From Trema orientale (Eukaryota > Streptophyta > Magnoliopsida > Rosales > Cannabaceae): DNA of 64,000 bases. Both the position numbers and the translations under genes were made by a program. Positions 27,041 to 38,236 of this stretch are shown here, in pieces. Location of the stretch: assembly GCA_002914845.1 (NCBI GenBank), contig JXTC01000073.1, forward strand, positions 718,686 through 782,685. The letters are read 5' to 3'. Every line of letters starts with the position of its first letter. Position 1 is the stretch's first letter. Below the pieces are notes generated by a model that worked only from the letters and a program-made list of their open reading frames with translations, was not told the origin of the DNA and searched no databases.

Positions 27041-27515
27041 AAGGGAAAACGAGAGGGAGAGATAGAGAGAGAGAGAGAGAGACTAACAGAGTTCTAAAAT
27101 TGTATTGTTCCAAGGCAGGAGTGGAGTAAAAAGAGAATTTCTTGTAGGTGTAAATTGGTTGTCACACCAAATGAAGACATAATCTACCTAATAACCTTCC
27201 TATATATATTTCCCCGTCACAATCAGTCCCTAAAATTTAAGAAATAACAAATACAAGAGAAATAAAAAGGAATATAAAGAAAACATATAACCACACAATC
27301 AAATTACTTTTGACGAGATAACCCTCAGTTGGATTAGGATTTACTGTAGACATCTTATAGGGAAGATAAAGTATCCCCAGTCATGGGTTCAAATTGCTCA
27401 ATTGAAGAGACATAAAGCCCTGTTGATGAAAATTCTTAAAGGGAGACTGATGACAAAGTGAAGCTGAAACTTGAAGACAAAAAACTATAGAAACTGTTAG
27501 ATCGTTTAAACAATG

Positions 27516-28095
27516 TTTGACCACTAAACTCATTTAATAATACCCTATTTAGCACGCACCTTGAATTTATTAAATAACACAATACCTGCAAAAAACATAT
27601 CAAACAAGAGTGTTTGTTTTCTCTTTACTTGGAAAAGTTTGAACCTCAAAAACTATAACAGCATATTCTTTACAACCAATTTAAAGACTGAAGGCATCAT
27701 ATTCTTTTAAAATATCATCTAATCAACTTGATATATTAAGAAACTTGTATGAAGTATAATATGAGAAACAATAAGTGATAGTCTGATTATTTTCTCATGA
27801 GAAGAGTAGATATATAACCCATAATTAGCTATATATAACCCATAATTAGCTACCGGATTACTTTTAAGATATTGCAAGTTTTAAGCACTGAAATTTCAAA
27901 AACAGTACTAAGTACAGAACTTTTCAAGCAGTAAGTGTTTCTTTTTCTTTTTTTTTTTTTTTTTTTTGGTCTTTGGGTTCTGTCCTGAGGCTGCTGATCT
28001 TTTTTAAACACAACTTACAATAACACCAAAGTTTATGTGTCACAATTAACAATATCAATAAGTATTACCCATATTACTGAATTAGAACAAAAATT
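27516..28095. other. Single-copy AT-rich flank of array 1; no gene seen
   Basis: This is non-repetitive sequence right of the array, with a 22 bp tandem duplication around TATAACCCATAATTAGCTA (27814-27855) and a T-run at about 27945-27967. No coding stretch with support on either strand. Confidence 0.6.
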
Positions 28096-28415
28096 GTAAA
28101 AGATACCTGTCAACAAGATGGGATAAGCAACATGAAATGGAATCTTAGTAAAGACAGCAATTCCCAGTAGCATCATCCACGTGTGCTTAGTGGACTCATG
28201 GCTGCCACAGGTTGTATACATTCCTTTACCAACAGTCTTGATCCAGTTCAAGGACACTAGTATTTGTTGTTTGAGCCCTATCCAGATCCAGGACACTAGT
28301 CTTTGTTGTTCGAGCCCTCTTCCTCAGATCCAAGAGTATTTCTCTATTCCTATTCCTTAGCTTATTAGCTTCAATCAGTTGCTATTTCACCGTATCGATC
28401 ACAAATTCCCCATTT
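28096..28415 (-). pseudogene. Fragment of an unrecognised host gene (minus strand)
   Basis: On the minus strand a reading frame looks like real coding sequence. From about 28412 it encodes QLIEANKLRNRNREILLDL then RKRARTTKTSVLDLD and a repeat of the last motif; an in-frame TAG (28382-28384) precedes this part. A second stretch, ending at a possible donor (GACAG|GTATC) near 28103, encodes GMYTTCGSHESTKHTWMMLL followed by GIAVFTKIPFHVAYPILLTG, which is partly hydrophobic. The two stretches are in different frames and may be separate exons (a GTAAAG donor lies near 28230). A 39 bp tandem duplication (28241-28279 / 28280-28318) adds exactly 13 codons. I cannot name the family. The stop suggests a dead copy. 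Confidence 0.4.
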
Positions 28416-28420
28416 ACTCA

Positions 28421-29339
28421 CTAACAAAACCAAACAAAATACATAGCAACAACTAAGGCAAATATGAATGTCCTAAGTTTAATTGATCAAAAATATAGAC
28501 GCCACTTGATATATTTCCTTCTTTAGTGAGCTTTTTTATTTTTGCATTGTGATTCCAATCCTTTAATCCAAGTTTGTAATCCAAAAGCATAAATATGTCG
28601 ACTTTACCATTCCCATTCGATCATCAACTTCTGAAAAGAAAACCCATTTCTCAAAATGAAGATTCTTAAAATAGAAATTCTTCTCCATATTTATCAATTT
28701 TTTTCAGCAACCCATTACCAAATAATTACTGAAATAAATCAATTTTATATAGGTAGGCTAGAAGAAGATATTTGGTTTAGTCTCAAGCTTAATTAATCTT
28801 TATTAAAATTTCTCCATACGCTCATTCATTCTGAATTCCAACAAAAATAATTTCTCTTAAAAAATTCCACCATGAACCAAAACTAATTCAACGTCCCAAA
28901 CAATACAGAAATAGAGATATAAATTACCTATATAGGAAGTTCTTACCTCGCAATAACAAGGGTTCTGGTTCCTTACTTATGTTAAAAGAGAAAAAAAAAA
29001 TGGTGAAAACTCTGAAACTCACTTTGACAGAGTATCTGATTCTCAGTTTGTAGAGAAAATCTTCTCTCAGTGAAAACATAACCAAATCTAGATTCAGGGC
29101 TTCCCAACCCAAAAATAAATATATATACATATTAGACAAATACATAACAATTATTTCTCTTTTCTAGCAAAGTACTTTTTGCAACCTTATCAATGTAATC
29201 GGATAAACTAAAAACCCTTTCCTTCAAACATATGCACAAACATTACTCAAATGCATATCATATTAGCAAATATAAGAACTAAAATAGCAATAAAAAGAAT
29301 AAAATTAGAGTAGAAAATTCTTTAAAAAAAAAAAAAAAA
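28421..29339. other. AT-rich intergenic or intronic sequence; nothing identified
   Basis: No repeat landmark, coding frame or RNA gene could be supported. Possibly intron between the minus-strand fragments at 28.1-28.4 and 29.6 kb. Confidence 0.5.
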
Positions 29340-29559
29340 ACCTGCCTCAGATCAGTAACTCTCTCCACAAAGCCCCAACTTTAAACCAAAACCAATCAAT
29401 TTAAAATGCCCAAAAGAGGAATTGCCAAAAAGGATTAAACCCTTCTTTTTAAACAGATTTCATGTAAGATTAAAATTAGAACTGAATCAAGATTCACTGA
29501 TTCACGCTTCCCCACCCAAAAAGATGAAACAAACCAGAGACAGAGAATGCATGGATTAC

Positions 29560-29705
29560 ATTACCTCTTCAAACAGAGTAACGGAATGGGAATGGATTGA
29601 GGTTCCTTAAAACTTGATAGATTTGGGAAGTAGAGGAAGACGAGATCAGTGAATTTGTTGGTCCATTACCCTCAAATGTAGCAAATTCGAACATGTAGAG
29701 ACCAA
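29560..29705 (-). pseudogene. Diverged copy 1 of a host-gene 5' end
   Basis: On the minus strand, GGTCTCT...TTCGAAT..., TTTGAGGG, CTTCCCAAATC, CAAGTTTTAAGGAACCTCA and GAAGAGG align in order with 34745-34865. Shared spacing and small substitutions show common origin; identity is roughly three quarters by eye. A GTAATG donor-like site follows GAAGAG near 29563. The frame differs from copy 2 in places, so at least one copy is not a functional first exon. The gene is not recognised. Confidence 0.5.
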
Positions 29706-30272
29706 AAACAAAAAATTAAAGGCTAGATAATAAGAGAGAATGGAAAACAAAGAGCACAAACAAAGCATGTGATAGAAAGAAAGAATTACAAGAAAATATA
29801 ATAAAAACTAAACAAACACAAGACTTGACAAGATGAAAATGAGATAATGAAAACTAATAAGTGTGTGTGATCACTGAACCTCTATGCAAATTATCAAATA
29901 ATCTGAGTAATGGTAAAAGCATATGATCCAATTTGAAATCATCTCATATTCAAACCTGTCAAGGCATCATGGTCTCCATGAAGTGGTTTAGGACTAATAA
30001 TTTTCATAGGCATTGCGTTTGCATGTGCGAAAGAGTTATCAAGTTTCTTGCAGTCTGATGTTGAATTCAGCTTATTTTTTTCTTTATTATGTTTTCTTCT
30101 CCTTCTATTCTTTTCTTTCCTGGCTACTGTTCAAACTCTTTTCCTTTCAAAATTTCACACCAAGATAGAAATGTTAAGGTTGAAGAAATAATGAAACTCA
30201 TTCAAATTTCAAATACAATCAAAATTCATAATTTGTAAATATCCAAATAACAAAAAGGATTATATCCACATA

Positions 30273-30608
30273 TACAGAAAGAGAGAGAGAGGGAAACTAA
30301 CTGAGTCCCAACAATTGGGTCATTGATGATCGAAGACAAAAGTGGCATGAAAGAGGGTGTTCTCATAAAAATGCATGTAGGAGTGGCATGAAAGAGAGCG
30401 CTCTCATAAAAATGCATGTGGGCTTGGAGTTCACTAGGCGGCATATGCCTGCTTTAAAATCTAAGTACGCTCCTTCATTTGAAGACGTGATCTACATGCG
30501 TATCTTCATTCTTGAATCACAGTCAATCCCTAATATTTAAAATTTAAAAGATCAAATAAACATAAAGAAAAACAAAAAAAAAAAACATGTAACCATACAA
30601 TTAGCTAT
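30273..30608 (+). repeat. Isolated, diverged monomer of the satellite family
   Basis: Outside both arrays, this segment keeps the satellite landmarks in order: a GAGAGAGAGAG tract, GGAAACTAACTGAGTCCCAA, a TGATCGAAGACAAAAGTGG block (array: GGTCCAAGACAGGAGTGG), TCACAGTCAATCCCTAATAT and ACATGTAACCATACAATTAG. It differs by an insertion around GTTCACTAGGCGGCATATGC and by a 41 bp tandem duplication (30341-30381 / 30382-30421). It is far more diverged than array members, which fits an old dispersed copy or the kind of sequence from which the arrays grew. Confidence 0.75.
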
Positions 30609-31195
30609 AAAGTCAATTCAAACAAATTCAAGAAACCTAAAATTTTATGAAATAATAAAAAAAAATTGAAATGGGATATGTATATATTAAAACAACATAC
30701 TATAATAATTGACCATCTGTATATATTAATTGCTCTCTCTTAGTTGGAATTGACAGTGAGATCATAAGAAGATTGTAACTTACCAATGAGATCATAATTT
30801 ATAACCCATCCCCCTCCCCTAAATAGATTTATCTTTTCCTAAACAGGTTCCATGCACACACTCTTTTAAATGTATTTACATATTTATTTAAGAAAACCTA
30901 TAATGGAAATGAGTTAATATCTCAAAGCACAATCAACACTCAAAAGCCAAAATTTAAAAAGCTCCTCTATGCACCCCAGTCACATAGTATCAAATAAGAG
31001 TATAAATAGGCTTGTTCCTCACTAATGGATTGACAAAATAAAAATCTAGAATAATTTTCTTTCCAAAAAGCAAAGTTTCTTTTTTTTTTTTTAATTTTTA
31101 ACATCAAGTATTTTTTAATCTAAAATAAACTGAAGGAAAACAATAAACAAGAAACAAAGATTTTAATATATGAAACCCCAACGAGATTTATATGT
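30609..31195. other. AT-rich low-copy sequence; nothing identified
   Basis: No supported gene or repeat. Short A/T runs only. Confidence 0.5.
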
Positions 31196-31204
31196 TGAGG
31201 ATAA

Positions 31205-31700
31205 AAAATTGTGAAACTCATTCAAATACGAAATACAATCGAAATTCCTGATTGGTAAACATTTCAATAACAGAAAAGATGGTATATATATACGCGTGTG
31301 TGTATATATATACTAATTGATGGCATGCGCTTCGCACATGCGTGACCATACGTGAGTTTATACTAATAATTTTTTATTAGTTCAGATGTTCATTGGTTTT
31401 ATTTTATTTTCGAACAAAATGACTTTATTAGTCTTTGGTCTCCAAACTTTAAATTGTCATTTTTGTCTTTAAATCATAAAAAATGTTTATTTTAATTCTT
31501 TTTGTTAAATATTTTATTTGATTATTGACGGGATGAGCACATCAGATAGCACTTGTGGACGTTATTTGTTTAACGTGCAGCCAATTTTTGCTCAACCACT
31601 CAAAAGGTATATATGCCATTATCCATTATGCATATATCCTTATCACACGTAACACCTAATGAGGCAAAACAAAAACAATTTTTTTTTTTTTTTTGTTTTT
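31205..31700. repeat. Degraded dispersed-repeat sequence
   Basis: 31213-31275 repeats the sequence at 30193-30262 (GAAACTCATTCAAAT...AAATACAATC...AACAGAAAAGAT). A TA/TG microsatellite follows at about 31283-31312, then GGCATGCGCTTCGCACATGC, which can fold back. The stretch with GTCTTTGGTCTCCAAACTTT and GACGGGATGAGCAC looks like the non-coding part of a common plant transposon or LTR. No ends or target duplication could be fixed, so the class is open. Confidence 0.4.
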
Positions 31701-34090
31701 TCACGTCTCATGTTTCTATAGATGTCAAAATAAATAATTCATGCAACTCAAAATCCACATAATTTCTTTAGTAGAACAACATACCTTTTCACTCTCATAC
31801 TGAAAGTTCTTTTCTCCACAATAATAACATGACATTGGATATTGAAGCACATGAAACTCCATTAGTATTATCTCAAAATCAAATAATTACTTTTTATTTC
31901 TCCTCTCTACTCATTATGCAATTCTTTTGAAGTTTTTTTTTTATTTCTCCTCTCTACTTATTATGCAATTCTTTTGAAGTTTTTGAGCTTCTGACCTGCA
32001 CATTCTCAAGGGAACCTATAATATGTAAATAATACCACAAGTACAAACTAAAGCATATATATCAAAAATCAATCAAGCCTCTTTATCCAAAAAACACAAT
32101 GAAGTTATACCTTGACTCCTTCAAAACTTCCTATGAACTTTAGATGTAGACCCTACATGAAACAATGACAAGCAGATAATCAGCAAGAAAAACACTAATT
32201 AGCAAGAAGCACACATTGATCAACTACAATTATTACTAACTTCGAAGATACGAAAAACAAATAAAATGAAAATTTTCTCTCTAATTAGACTGGCCGATCA
32301 TTATGGTTATATTCAAGAAAGGAAAAAAAAAGGGAACAGGAAGAAATATTAGAAGTTCAGAACCTTATTTAAATGTCATATTACCAACAAAGGACATTAC
32401 CTATGTGACCCTTAATATAATTATGCCTTGACTAAGGATTTGACTATTCCCCTCCGTGAAATCTTTCAAAACATCATTGACTACTATATTTGTTCCGAGA
32501 GATTGGTCGTAATTTTTAATTGTTTTATCCCCCCCACTTTCTTTTTCAACATAGGACATTTATTTTACGCTCCTCAATTGTTCTTGTCAAAACAGCTAGA
32601 CTGCTGATATTTTTTGTTCACATTTATCTTTACATTACTTTCCATGTTACAAAGCATGCGATTCATGTCAGAAATAATTTGTTTCCCTATTCTCTTTGGG
32701 CATAGAACTTCTAAGTGTCACTTAGCAATATTCTCATTATGCGCAGAGAATTCTTGTTTTTCTTCCTAATTGCAACTATTGACACTTTGCATAAGATAAA
32801 TCACTAACTTTCATTATTTGTTTCTTAATAGAAAGAAATCATAGCCACTATTGTTCATATTGAAGAGAAATTGAAAATAATAATAAAGAAAAGCTAATAT
32901 TGCTATCAACACAAATAAATCATGGGCTACTATCGTTGTTACTCAATAAAGACAAGTCAAAAAGGTGTTACTATTACTATAAAACTTGGGCTGCAGAACA
33001 CAAATAAGTAACAGCTACAAGTATTGCTACTGAATAAAGCAAAACACGAAAACAATAACTACAGACATTACAACTTTTGACCAAAAAAAAAAAAAGCACC
33101 CTCAAGTATAAATAAGTGATACCTTATGTCAGTTAGTCAGCATACAAAACAACCACAGATAAACAAAGAAATTGAAAACATGAACAATATTTGACCTAAA
33201 TTTTGAGAAGTCAAATCTTAGAGTTAGAAAATCCAAAAGACTAATTCTAAGCAACAAGTACACTACATTATTGCACAAAACAATCTGCTGTCATTGGACA
33301 TATTTCATCATAGGAGAACTAATTTTATAATAACAACCATAAATCTTTTCATTATGCTCAGACAATTGATTTTTAAATATATAGAACAAAATACACAACA
33401 TTGAAATATTTGCAAGCGGAACTATCTCAATCTTGCCAAATGAGAAGAAAAAAATCATTTAAAAAAATAGAAGAAGAAAGGTCAATGGACTCACCCGAGC
33501 TAATTATGCATAGTTAAAATTTTCGTCTTCATAAACTCTTTCTTTCAAGCTCTGTTTCATCAGGGGAAAAACTGTTGGATTCCTAAAATTCTTATTGTAT
33601 GAAATTATATATGTACATAAGACAAATAAATATCTATACCTATGTATATAATCACACTTTAGAATTCCACTGGTTCCAAAGGCCAAAAGCAAGAATAGTC
33701 GATACAGAAGAATCCCGAATGCAAAACCATCCAAAAATGTCAATCAATTCAAGCAAGAGATAACCCAAAAAAGAAACAATCATATAAAAGTAATCAACAA
33801 ATAGAAATGACGACTAAAAGAAAAGCAAGGAAACTAAGATGAGTAAAACGCATAAGAAATAATGAATGAAATACTATAAACAGTCCAAAGCTTGAATTGA
33901 CACTAAATGATTATACAAGAAACAACCCAAGATGCAGCAGGTAACATGATAAAAGCTTTAGAGCACAATTATTATAAAAAATTTGTTTGTTGTGTATAAA
34001 GCCACACTGAAGGTTTGGTCTAATAGGTTGACTACACATCCCTAATTGGTTCCCTAATTCATCCCATATAGTGAGGGCAAATAACTCAAT
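31701..34090. other. AT-rich low-copy sequence without a supported gene
   Basis: A ~47 bp tandem duplication containing TTATTTCTCCTCTCTACT and ATGCAATTCTTTTGAAG lies at 31891-31983. Otherwise only poly-A/T runs and short open frames without family likeness are seen. It could be intron of a minus-strand gene starting near 34.98 kb. Confidence 0.5.
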
Positions 34091-34235
34091 TCACATACTA
34101 CTCTCCAATACGACATATGGAATAAATTAGGAATTTTGTACAAAAGGGAGTAAAACATTTAGGGCATGAATGAGAGGATAAAAGGGAGGAAGAATGACTG
34201 AAAGAAACCAGATCGAGAAAGCAAATAGAAAGAGA

Positions 34236-34300
34236 GAAGATAGATGAAGGAAATAAAAAGAGAAAGAGAAAGAGAAAGAGGGAGAGAGAGGGAGAACGAT
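34236..34300. repeat. Purine-rich GAAAGA/GA microsatellite
   Basis: AGAGAAAGAGAAAGAGAAAG continues into GGGAGAGAGAGGGAGAACG. It lies inside a minus-strand open frame that is Leu/Phe/Ser-rich for this reason alone. On the minus strand it is a CT-rich run just downstream of a gene 5' end, as is common in plant leaders and first introns. Confidence 0.6.
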
Positions 34301-34559
34301 TTACCTGTGAGCCATGGCCGGTGTACAAGTCTAGCCGTCTAGTAGATGGTGTAGCAGGAAAGAGAGGACCGAAAAAAACAAAAAGCGACAAGTTGTTTTC
34401 TTAGTCCTGCAATGCAGTGGATTGATATAATCTCAATGTCAATAAACACGAGGCTAAACGAATCAATAAAACAAAAAATAGTAATTTGTTTCCTCAAATT
34501 TCAAAGTATATATTTTGGCATATAAGTCGGCATATATGTATACAAACATAACTCGATTT

Positions 34560-34990
34560 ATAGGAATCAGAAGTTTACCAACCACATCATCGCCATCATC
34601 AACATTGTTCTCTTCTTCCCCGCTAGAGGTACTGGGTTCCTCCTCTTGAGCCCTATAACCTTCATCTTCCTCGAATTTTGAGCCGAACCCATTAAGAAGG
34701 AAGCTATTTTATGCAAACCCAGACCCTCCATTCCGGTCCTCTTCTTGACGAAACTTGAATGGAGTAAGGTTCCTGAAAACTCGATCGATTTGGGAAACAG
34801 AAGACGACAAGAATTGCGGGTATATTGCCCTCAAACGCGGCGGATTCGAATGTTCAGAGACCCAAAATTCGAATTCAAATGGAGCCAAAACCCTAAGATA
34901 GAGAGCACATGGTTTTGGAGAGAGCCGTTGTGGTTGGGTTCTACTCTACTCTGGAGGAAAGAAATGAATTTGAAGAAAGAAACATGTTGG
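34560..34990 (-). pseudogene. Copy 2 of a host-gene 5' end (unrecognised, probably dead)
   Basis: The minus-strand frame reads PPRLRAIYPQFLSSSVSQID, then RVFRNLTPFKFRQEEDRNGG, and further on KFEEDEGYRAQEEEPSTSS and EEENNVDDGDDVV. This is a basic, Ser/Arg-rich start followed by an acidic stretch, the pattern of an organelle-targeting peptide on a nuclear-encoded protein (inference). An in-frame TAA (34709-34711) splits the frame, and no ATG is in frame upstream of the basic part, so it is probably a pseudogene or the start lies in another exon. A CTTATATAAG TATA box sits about 30 bp upstream of a plausible start site near 34985. The gene is not recognised. Confidence 0.5.
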
Positions 34991-35014
34991 GATATTAGTA
35001 CTCTCTCATTTTAG

Positions 35015-35026
35015 CCTTATATAAGG
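35015..35026 (-). promoter_or_regulatory. TATA box (palindromic CCTTATATAAGG)
   Basis: It is a perfect palindrome containing TATATAA. Its position about 30 bases upstream of the minus-strand 5' end at 34.98 kb suits a core promoter. It could equally read on the plus strand, but no plus-strand gene follows. Confidence 0.4.
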
Positions 35027-35763
35027 TGTCCTCCGTTCCAAAAATTCAAACGACACTTCTTTCGGGCACTAAGCGACGTGTCATTTTCTTCTGTACAAAA
35101 AAATGATACGTCAAATACAAAAACACTTGTGTCGTTTCTATGGTAAAAAATAGCTTTGAAGATTCCAGTAAAGCAAAAGATAGTAAGAGAGCCAAAGGTA
35201 TCATTTTGATATGCATTCACGAGGGAGCAAATTAAAAATATTGATATCATAATTACAGCATTGACATTATATTATTTTTGCTTTTTTGAAATGTGATTTG
35301 TATTACTTTACTCTTTGTAAGGGTCAACGTTTTCTTATCAAACAACACCGAACCAATAAATATAGTTAAAATTGAAACTTGAGATTATTCAAAAGATATT
35401 TTTACCTTTAAACTCATAATTATTAAAAGTAAAAATAGTGTAAATAATTAAAAACACTTAAAATTTAAAGAAAATACAGAGAGGAGAGGGAGAGAGAGAA
35501 GACCAAAAGAGAAATTATTTTATTTTAAATTTTGTCAAATTATTTTTATATATAATTTTGTCGTTCTTTTTTTTTTCAATTGTTTGAATAATTTAAACTC
35601 TTTTTAGTTTCAATAATTATTATTTTCACTTAAAAAAGAAGGACTAAAAGGGTTTTTTTTTTTTAACCTTTTTCATTATTCTTCTTTTCCCATTTAATTG
35701 TTTTGGATAATTTAAGAGTTCATTGAAAGAATATACCCATTTTAGTGTCACTTTTAGGAAACC
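35027..35763. other. AT-rich sequence between host promoter and LTR element; no gene
   Basis: There are T-runs, A-runs and a short GA-rich patch near 35478-35500. Nothing codes convincingly. Confidence 0.5.
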
Positions 35764-35850
35764 TGTAGTGCCCAATGTTCTCACAAGTATATCTTGCCTA
35801 TAATAAATTTTTTTGCGTTTAAATTTAACAGGTTCGAATCTATCTTTTAA

Positions 35851-35859
35851 AAAAAAATA

Positions 35860-35904
<45 letters not shown>

Positions 35905-35920
35905 GTAATAAAATAAAGTA
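35851..35920. repeat. (TAA)n microsatellite inside the 5' LTR
   Basis: About 20 nearly perfect AAT/TAA repeats follow an A-run, just right of the LTR start. Such tracts mutate fast and could serve as a length marker. Confidence 0.85.
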
Positions 35921-38224
35921 CTAAAATAGGAGCATTTTTATTATATGAGAAATTGCTTAATGGACTAACTAGAATATTAGTTTACATGTGCAGTGAAAGA
36001 TCGATTTTTGATTCAAAGAGAGATTGATGTGCGTAATGGTAAATATTCAATAGTTTGTGTCGTGATGTTTCTTAGATGTCCTGTACATATATAACACAAA
36101 ATGAAATAACTATAATTCGGAATAGATAAGATTTCACTAGAGATATGGAGTTAATCTAGGTCTTATTATAATATTTTTGGTCTGTGGTGTTTACTATTAA
36201 TTTTTTTAAATATTGTGTAACTTTTATTTACATAACTTATGAATAGGATTGGATAGATATATGTTCAAGTTGCACCACACGTGGGGAGAAACCACCATTC
36301 CACATAGTATTATTTTTTAAAAAAAATACATATATATACATATATACACACACTAGTAATAACGTGATTAATTTTCATGAGTCGGCAAACACTTCCTTTA
36401 TCTCTTAGTTTGTATGAGCATTAACTTTAGAACCGACTCTAAACACAGTTTCTTCTCCAAGTCATTAGTTCTGTAAGACCTCTTGCTATAGACCACTTCT
36501 ACTGTTAGAAAAAGGTGAGTTAATTTTATTTATAGTTGCTTTTATTTATTTAATTGTTTGTATATCTTATATATATACATATATAAGTAAATTGGTAGAA
36601 AGCTGGCTGAGTTGCTAATATTTCTCTAGATTCCATATTATTCATATTATATTCTATATGAGCCTAGGGAAGTTCTATAGCTAAACAGAATTTAAAAAAA
36701 AAAAAAGAGAAGAAAAGAAAAGAAAAACAATTAAATAAACATCCGATGAAGAGGTCCCATGGTGTTTCTATAATGAATCAATATATATATATTTTTATAA
36801 TTATTAGAAATAATTAATTGATTGTTAGTGGGCTATATGAGATAAAGGACTTTAAATAAGGTTTGTGGATCCATTTTATTGACCCAATAAATTTGTGTGA
36901 TTGAGTTGTTTTTGTTGGCATAGTTATATGGATATTGGACCTTGCAATTTAACCTTGAGTACTGAATACTCTTATAATTATCTCGAAAATGAAATTTAAA
37001 TTGAAGCTTTCTTAATTGTTTGTGAGTATGAAATCCCAAGTTTATAATAGCTATTTTGTATGGAAGGGAACTAGCATTTTACGATGTTTTATATGCCTAG
37101 TATTATGGAACTAAAATTTGTGTTTTTGGCCATGATTAAAACATGCTTTATACCAGGTTATATAATTGCTAAATGATTTCATAATATTTTCGATGATACT
37201 TTCATGAGAAAATGAATTATAATTGAAAGTTGAATGTTGTGATTAGGCCTTTAAGTACATCAAGCTCCCTTGAAGAAGAAATCTAGCTTTCAATTTATTT
37301 TGTATTTCTTGGATTTAAGGTAAGTGAAAATTCCACTCTAGCATCACAAGAATTTATGTACATGATTATAAATGTTAAAGGTGATATATATGCTATATTA
37401 GGGTTTATATATATTTGAAAATTGTTCATATCATTTTCATGAGACATGTCATATTTTTGTGCATAAAATAATTATTTACATCTTCTAGTTCTTATACCCT
37501 AAAAGTTATTTATTTTTTTAAAAGAGTTATGGTTCTTATCTTGGTGATCTGGTAGGTAAATGTGGTGAAATCCCTTGAAGTTAAGTCCATGGCAGGGTAA
37601 GCCAAATAAGAGGGAGGTAAAATTCCTTGAGGTTAATTCCAAAACAGGGTAAGCCTCGAATGATATTTATTAAGAGGATGCCTACTATGTTCTTGAGTTA
37701 GGAACTATACTAAGAAGGGGGCCCAAACATGATTTAAAAGTTAATGTTTTATAAGAAATTAAGGATACAAAGATTAACAAATTTTATGTACAAATTGTTC
37801 ATAAGTATATATAGATTTCCATTTACTAAGCCATTGCTTATTTAGTTCTTGTGATGCAGATGATCATAACCAGGAGTAATGTTGACTGAGCTATTTCCAC
37901 TGTAATGCTGTTCATATACCAGTTTTGAACTGAAGAAAGACTTTTTGAGAACCTTGTATATATTTTTACTACGTATATGTATATACTGATCTTGTGGGAG
38001 TTGTGAAGAGTGCTAAAACTGTGTTTTATAATGTACACAGTGTATATTTTTACGTTGTAAAATAGAGGTATCAAAGATGTTTCGAAACCAAGCAGAAAAG
38101 TTTAAATTTATCCAGTACTTTCCGTTTTCTTTTAAGGTTAATGAAAATGAGTGAGCACTGTTTAGTTTTCCTACGTATACGTGAGCGTATCTTTACATAG
38201 TATAGCTAGGGAGTGTTTCAGTTG

Positions 38225-38236
38225 TGGTATCAGAGC
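38225..38236 (+). other. Primer-binding site, tRNA-Met type
   Basis: TGGTATCAGAGC lies four bases right of the LTR end. It is complementary to the 3' end of initiator tRNA-Met, the usual primer of plant Ty3 chromoviruses and many Ty1/copia elements. It fixes the LTR boundary and plus orientation. Confidence 0.88.

Larger units (their letters stand above)
5726..27515 (+). repeat. Satellite array 1 (~480 bp monomers, head to tail)
   Basis: Roughly 45 direct copies of one unit fill this stretch. Landmarks in order in each monomer: CACAATCAATCCCTAAAATT, AAATAACAAATACAAGAGAA, ATATAACCACACAATCAGAT, TTGACGAGATAACCCTCAG, TTGGATTAGGGTTCACTGTA, GACATCTTATGGGGAAGATA, GGGTTCAAATTGCTCAATTG, AAAATTCTTAAAATAAACCC, AAGCTGCAGCTTGAAGACAA, TTAGATCGTTTAAACAAGAA, a (GA)n tract, GTCCCAAAATTGCATTGGTC and AAGTCCTCGTAGATGCAGGT. 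Typical spacing of a landmark is 410-500 bases. Divergence between neighbours is substantial and small indels are common. All copies have the same orientation. The array starts against a retroelement LTR and ends in single-copy sequence just after the TTAGATCGTTTAAACAA landmark. I do not recognise the family; no protein-coding role is supported. Confidence 0.93.

Noticed and set aside
5726-27515. CRISPR-like regular repeats
   Set aside because: Units are ~480 bp, diverged and lack short identical repeats with unique spacers; the sequence is plant nuclear.
27940-27970. T-run as the reversed poly-A tail of a retroposed gene
   Set aside because: The neighbouring coding-like fragment shows intron-like interruptions and no target duplication was found.
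34098-34391. 97-codon minus-strand frame rich in Ser, Leu and Phe
   Set aside because: Its composition comes from a GAAAGA microsatellite; no signal peptide, motif or homologue can be supported.
35764-38220. Tandem GGTAAATGTGGTGAAAT-type motifs in the LTR (near 37.55-37.65 kb) as a separate repeat
   Set aside because: The partial internal repetition (GGCAGGGTAAGCC / AACAGGGTAAGCC) is short and belongs to the LTR itself.
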